NCBI GenBank assembly: GCA_964653145.1
Contig: CAZZCG010000007.1
Location: 62,001-126,000 of the forward strand
Source of the DNA: Pseudocalidococcus sp964653145
Lineage (GTDB): Bacteria; Cyanobacteriota; Cyanobacteriia; Thermosynechococcales; Thermosynechococcaceae
Length of the DNA stretch: 64,000 bases
Reading direction: 5' to 3'
Within the stretch, counting starts at the first letter, position 1. Each line of letters starts with the position of its first letter. Position numbers and translations under genes: made by a program. Positions 62,266 to 64,000 of the stretch are shown piece by piece. Below the pieces are notes generated by a model. The model had not been told where the DNA came from. It did no database searches and saw nothing but the letters and a program-made list of their open reading frames with translations.

Positions 62266-62637
62266 TCAATTATCTCGGTCGTACTGTTCACGGAATACTA
62301 CTATCTCAGTAAAGTGAGTTCTTGACCAATCTGAGAGCGTCAACAGTGGTTCAAGCAGTGTTTCACCCAACGATGTTAGAGAATAGGTAACATTCGGTGG
62401 CACATCTGATAACACCCGACGTTCTACCAGTCCATGACGTTCAAGTTTACGAAGTGATTGGGTTAATACTTTTTGTGAAATCCCCTCAATGCGCCGCTGA
62501 ATTTCACCGTATCGCCGCGTACCATAGGCAAGGCAATACAAGATAATCACACTCCACTTATTCGCAACTACATCTAGAACTTGCTGAGTCGGACAGTTGA
62601 GTGTAAATATCTCCGGTTCTGGAAATTGATTCATCAT
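62266..62637 (-). CDS. HxlR-family transcriptional regulator
   Basis: This 123-residue winged-helix regulator has the HxlR pattern: CPTQQVLDVVANKWSVIILY near the N-terminus with the redox-type cysteine, RRYGEIQRRIEGISQKVLTQ and LRKLERHGLVERRV. Some HxlR proteins (HypR, YodB, QorR) sense quinones or aldehydes through that cysteine and control a divergent reductase. The neighbouring old yellow enzyme is divergent, as expected for such a pair. The start is ATG 62637 or 62634. Confidence 0.9.
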   Translation of the reverse strand: MMNQFPEPEIFTLNCPTQQVLDVVANKWSVIILYCLAYGTRRYGEIQRRIEGISQKVLTQSLRKLERHGLVERRVLSDVPPNVTYSLTSLGETLLEPLLTLSDWSRTHFTEIVVFREQYDRDN

Positions 62638-62650
62638 ACTGCAGAGTCAC

Positions 62651-62666
62651 GTACCTTTTAGTACCT
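62651..62666. promoter_or_regulatory. Direct repeat GTACCT, candidate HxlR operator
   Basis: GTACCT occurs at 62651-62656 and 62661-62666, ten bases apart, in the 93-base divergent gap between the HxlR gene and the reductase. One-turn spacing suits a dimeric winged-helix regulator. It is a guess from position and symmetry; no consensus was confirmed. Confidence 0.4.
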
Positions 62667-62730
62667 AATTGTTTCCCACGAAAACACATTTTATACTTAC
62701 CTATCATTGACCTTGAAATAACCCTTGACT

Positions 62731-63822
62731 ATGACAGTTGATTTGTTCTCCTCATTTCAGCTCGGTGAGTATACCCTCCGCAATCGAATGGTCATGGCAC
62801 CCATGACTCGTTTGCGGGCCTTCGACTCAATTCCAACGCCTTTAATGGCAGAGTATTACGCCCAAAGAGCTTCGGCTGGTTTAATCATCACCGAATGTAC
62901 GATGGTCTCTCCACTGAGCAACGGATACATTAATTGCCCTGGGATCTACTCCCCTCAACAAGTCGCAGCTTGGCAACAAATTACAGAAGCTGTTCATGCT
63001 AAAGGAGGTAAAATTTTCCTTCAGTTGTGGCATAGTGGGCGCGTGTCTCATCCCTCGCTGTTAAACGGTGAAACACCGATCGCTCCAAGCGCTATTGCAG
63101 CAACTGGAACCCTCCACACACCTATCGGCAAGGTTCTCCTTGAAAAGCCGCGAGCCCTTGAAACGGAGGAAATTCCTGCAATAGTTGAACAATTTCGCCA
63201 GGGGGCAGAGCACGCTCAACAAGCGGGATTTGATGGTGTTGAACTCCATGGCGCATTTGGCTACCTGATCGATCAGTTTTTGCAAGATGGTTCTAACCAA
63301 CGTAGTGATAAATATGGTGGATCAATCGAAAATCGCTCCCGTTTTCTCTTGGAGGTAGTAGATGCGACGACAAGAGTATGGGGGGACAATAAAGTAGGGA
63401 TTAAACTTTCCCCAAGTAACACGTTCTACGGCATATCAGATTCTGACCCAAGGCGTACATTTACTTATGTGCTAGAAGCCTTGAACGACTACTCCTTGGC
63501 TTACGTCCATTTAATGGAACCGAATGAGGTCGATCTGAACACCCGTGAAGTTTTAAACCCTGTTCTGGATATTTTTCGGCCCGTGTATGGAGGCAACCTG
63601 ATCACAAATGGAGGCTATACTAAAGACTCTGGAAATGCAGTAATCACCTCTAAGCAGGCAGAGTTAGTTTCATTCGGCAAGTTATTTATTGCTAACCCCG
63701 ACTTACCATATCGCTTTAAACATGGTGTCAGCTTGAATGATCCCGATCCGAAAACGTTCTACGGTAGGGGAGCCGATGGGGCTGAAGTTGGCTATACTGA
63801 CTATCCAGTAATCGTTTCTTAA
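62731..63822 (+). CDS. Old yellow enzyme family flavin oxidoreductase
   Basis: This 363-residue FMN enzyme reduces activated alkenes, quinones or nitro compounds with NAD(P)H. Family residues include NRMVMAPMTRLRA near the N-terminus, IFLQLWHSGRVSHP, FDGVELHGAFGYLIDQFL, the NQRSDKYGGSIENRSRF segment and a C-terminal LVSFGKLFIANPDLPYRFK. ATG 62731 is used; a TTG at 62725 is in frame. It is divergent from the HxlR regulator. The absence of CCAGGCCTGG in this gene is consistent with transfer from elsewhere. Confidence 0.93.
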   Translation: MTVDLFSSFQLGEYTLRNRMVMAPMTRLRAFDSIPTPLMAEYYAQRASAGLIITECTMVSPLSNGYINCPGIYSPQQVAAWQQITEAVHAKGGKIFLQLWHSGRVSHPSLLNGETPIAPSAIAATGTLHTPIGKVLLEKPRALETEEIPAIVEQFRQGAEHAQQAGFDGVELHGAFGYLIDQFLQDGSNQRSDKYGGSIENRSRFLLEVVDATTRVWGDNKVGIKLSPSNTFYGISDSDPRRTFTYVLEALNDYSLAYVHLMEPNEVDLNTREVLNPVLDIFRPVYGGNLITNGGYTKDSGNAVITSKQAELVSFGKLFIANPDLPYRFKHGVSLNDPDPKTFYGRGADGAEVGYTDYPVIVS

Positions 63823-64000
63823 ACTCATCCTCTCAAGATACTATCCAACATGCTGACTAGGGAGGATTTGCCTCCTTGATGGAGTGGGCAGCGGCTCCTA
63901 TCTAAACAATTTGGTTGGAGTGGACTTCCGCTAACCCCTTAATCGATCTGTGTAGGTTAACTTCAGTTGCTCAACCGCACCGTTAAGTAGCGTAGTCCTT
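63823..64000. other. Right window edge: hairpin and partial minus-strand frame
   Basis: Just after the reductase, GGAGG-ATTTG-CCTCC (about 63859-63875) can form a short hairpin without a strong T-run, a weak terminator candidate. On the minus strand a frame ending in TAG at 63931-63933 remains open to the window edge (at least 22 codons, ending LKLTYTDRLRG). It may be the tail of another gene, too short to identify. Confidence 0.25.

Noticed and set aside
1..64000. CRISPR arrays, rRNA operons, insertion sequences and prophage ends
   Set aside because: No regularly spaced repeats, rRNA sequence, transposase genes or attachment-site pairs were found.

Overview
The window looks like the chromosome of a unicellular cyanobacterium. 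The lineage-specific genes are SufR with sufB, the arginine dihydrolase ArgZ/AgrE, a DUF4327 protein, a type IV pilin G/H-like protein, an XRE-NACHT NTPase and very large PAS/GAF hybrid kinases. A striking base-composition mark is the palindrome CCAGGCCTGG, found at least 20 times by eye, while HIP1 (GCGATCGC) was noticed once. I infer a Thermosynechococcus/Synechococcus PCC 6312-like lineage, but the sequence does not prove this.

Layout. 1-3965 (minus): end of a surface-polysaccharide cluster with two methyltransferases, a hexapeptide acetyltransferase and a Wzt/Wzm-type ABC exporter. 4005-22.6 kb: housekeeping genes (era, a triheme cytochrome, argZ, lpxD, hemF, a PrxQ peroxiredoxin, an SDR, DUF305, sufB/sufR with a SufR operator, DUF389, lipA, gor, and a membrane spermidine-synthase-like protein). 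22.8-33.5 kb: a five-gene signalling array made of a CBS-PAS-GAF hybrid kinase, a solute-binding lipoprotein, a membrane hybrid kinase, a REC-kinase and a REC-GGDEF-EAL protein. 33.5-37.9 kb: an ArsB/NhaD-type transporter behind a c-di-AMP (ydaO) riboswitch, then two tandem class III adenylate cyclases sharing a nearly identical 642-bp block; the upstream copy has a one-base frameshift.

37.9-43.5 kb: SpoIID-like protein, a Kv-type channel, and cobalamin/cobalt genes (cbiT, a histidine phosphatase, cbiO, cbiQ). 43.5-48.4 kb: a NACHT NTPase interrupted by an in-frame TGA 80 codons before its apparent end, then a CsbD/lmo0937 stress cassette. 48.4-57.7 kb: pilin-like protein, dnaK-dnaJ, DUF4327, a class II amidotransferase, a two-gene RusA plus nuclease-HEPN cassette, and glyS. 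57.8-64 kb: an accessory stretch with a GFA protein, a YefM-YoeB toxin-antitoxin, decayed DNA, a second DUF305 protein, an orphan OmpR-type regulator, a broken MerR gene, and a divergent HxlR regulator/old yellow enzyme pair lacking the CCAGGCCTGG mark.

The best candidates for something undescribed are the RusA/PD-(D/E)XK-HEPN pair (54352-55427), the solute-binding-protein-linked hybrid kinase array ending in a c-di-GMP phosphodiesterase, and the interrupted NACHT gene. Second-messenger genes are dense here: adenylate cyclases, a c-di-AMP riboswitch and a c-di-GMP enzyme lie within about 6 kb.
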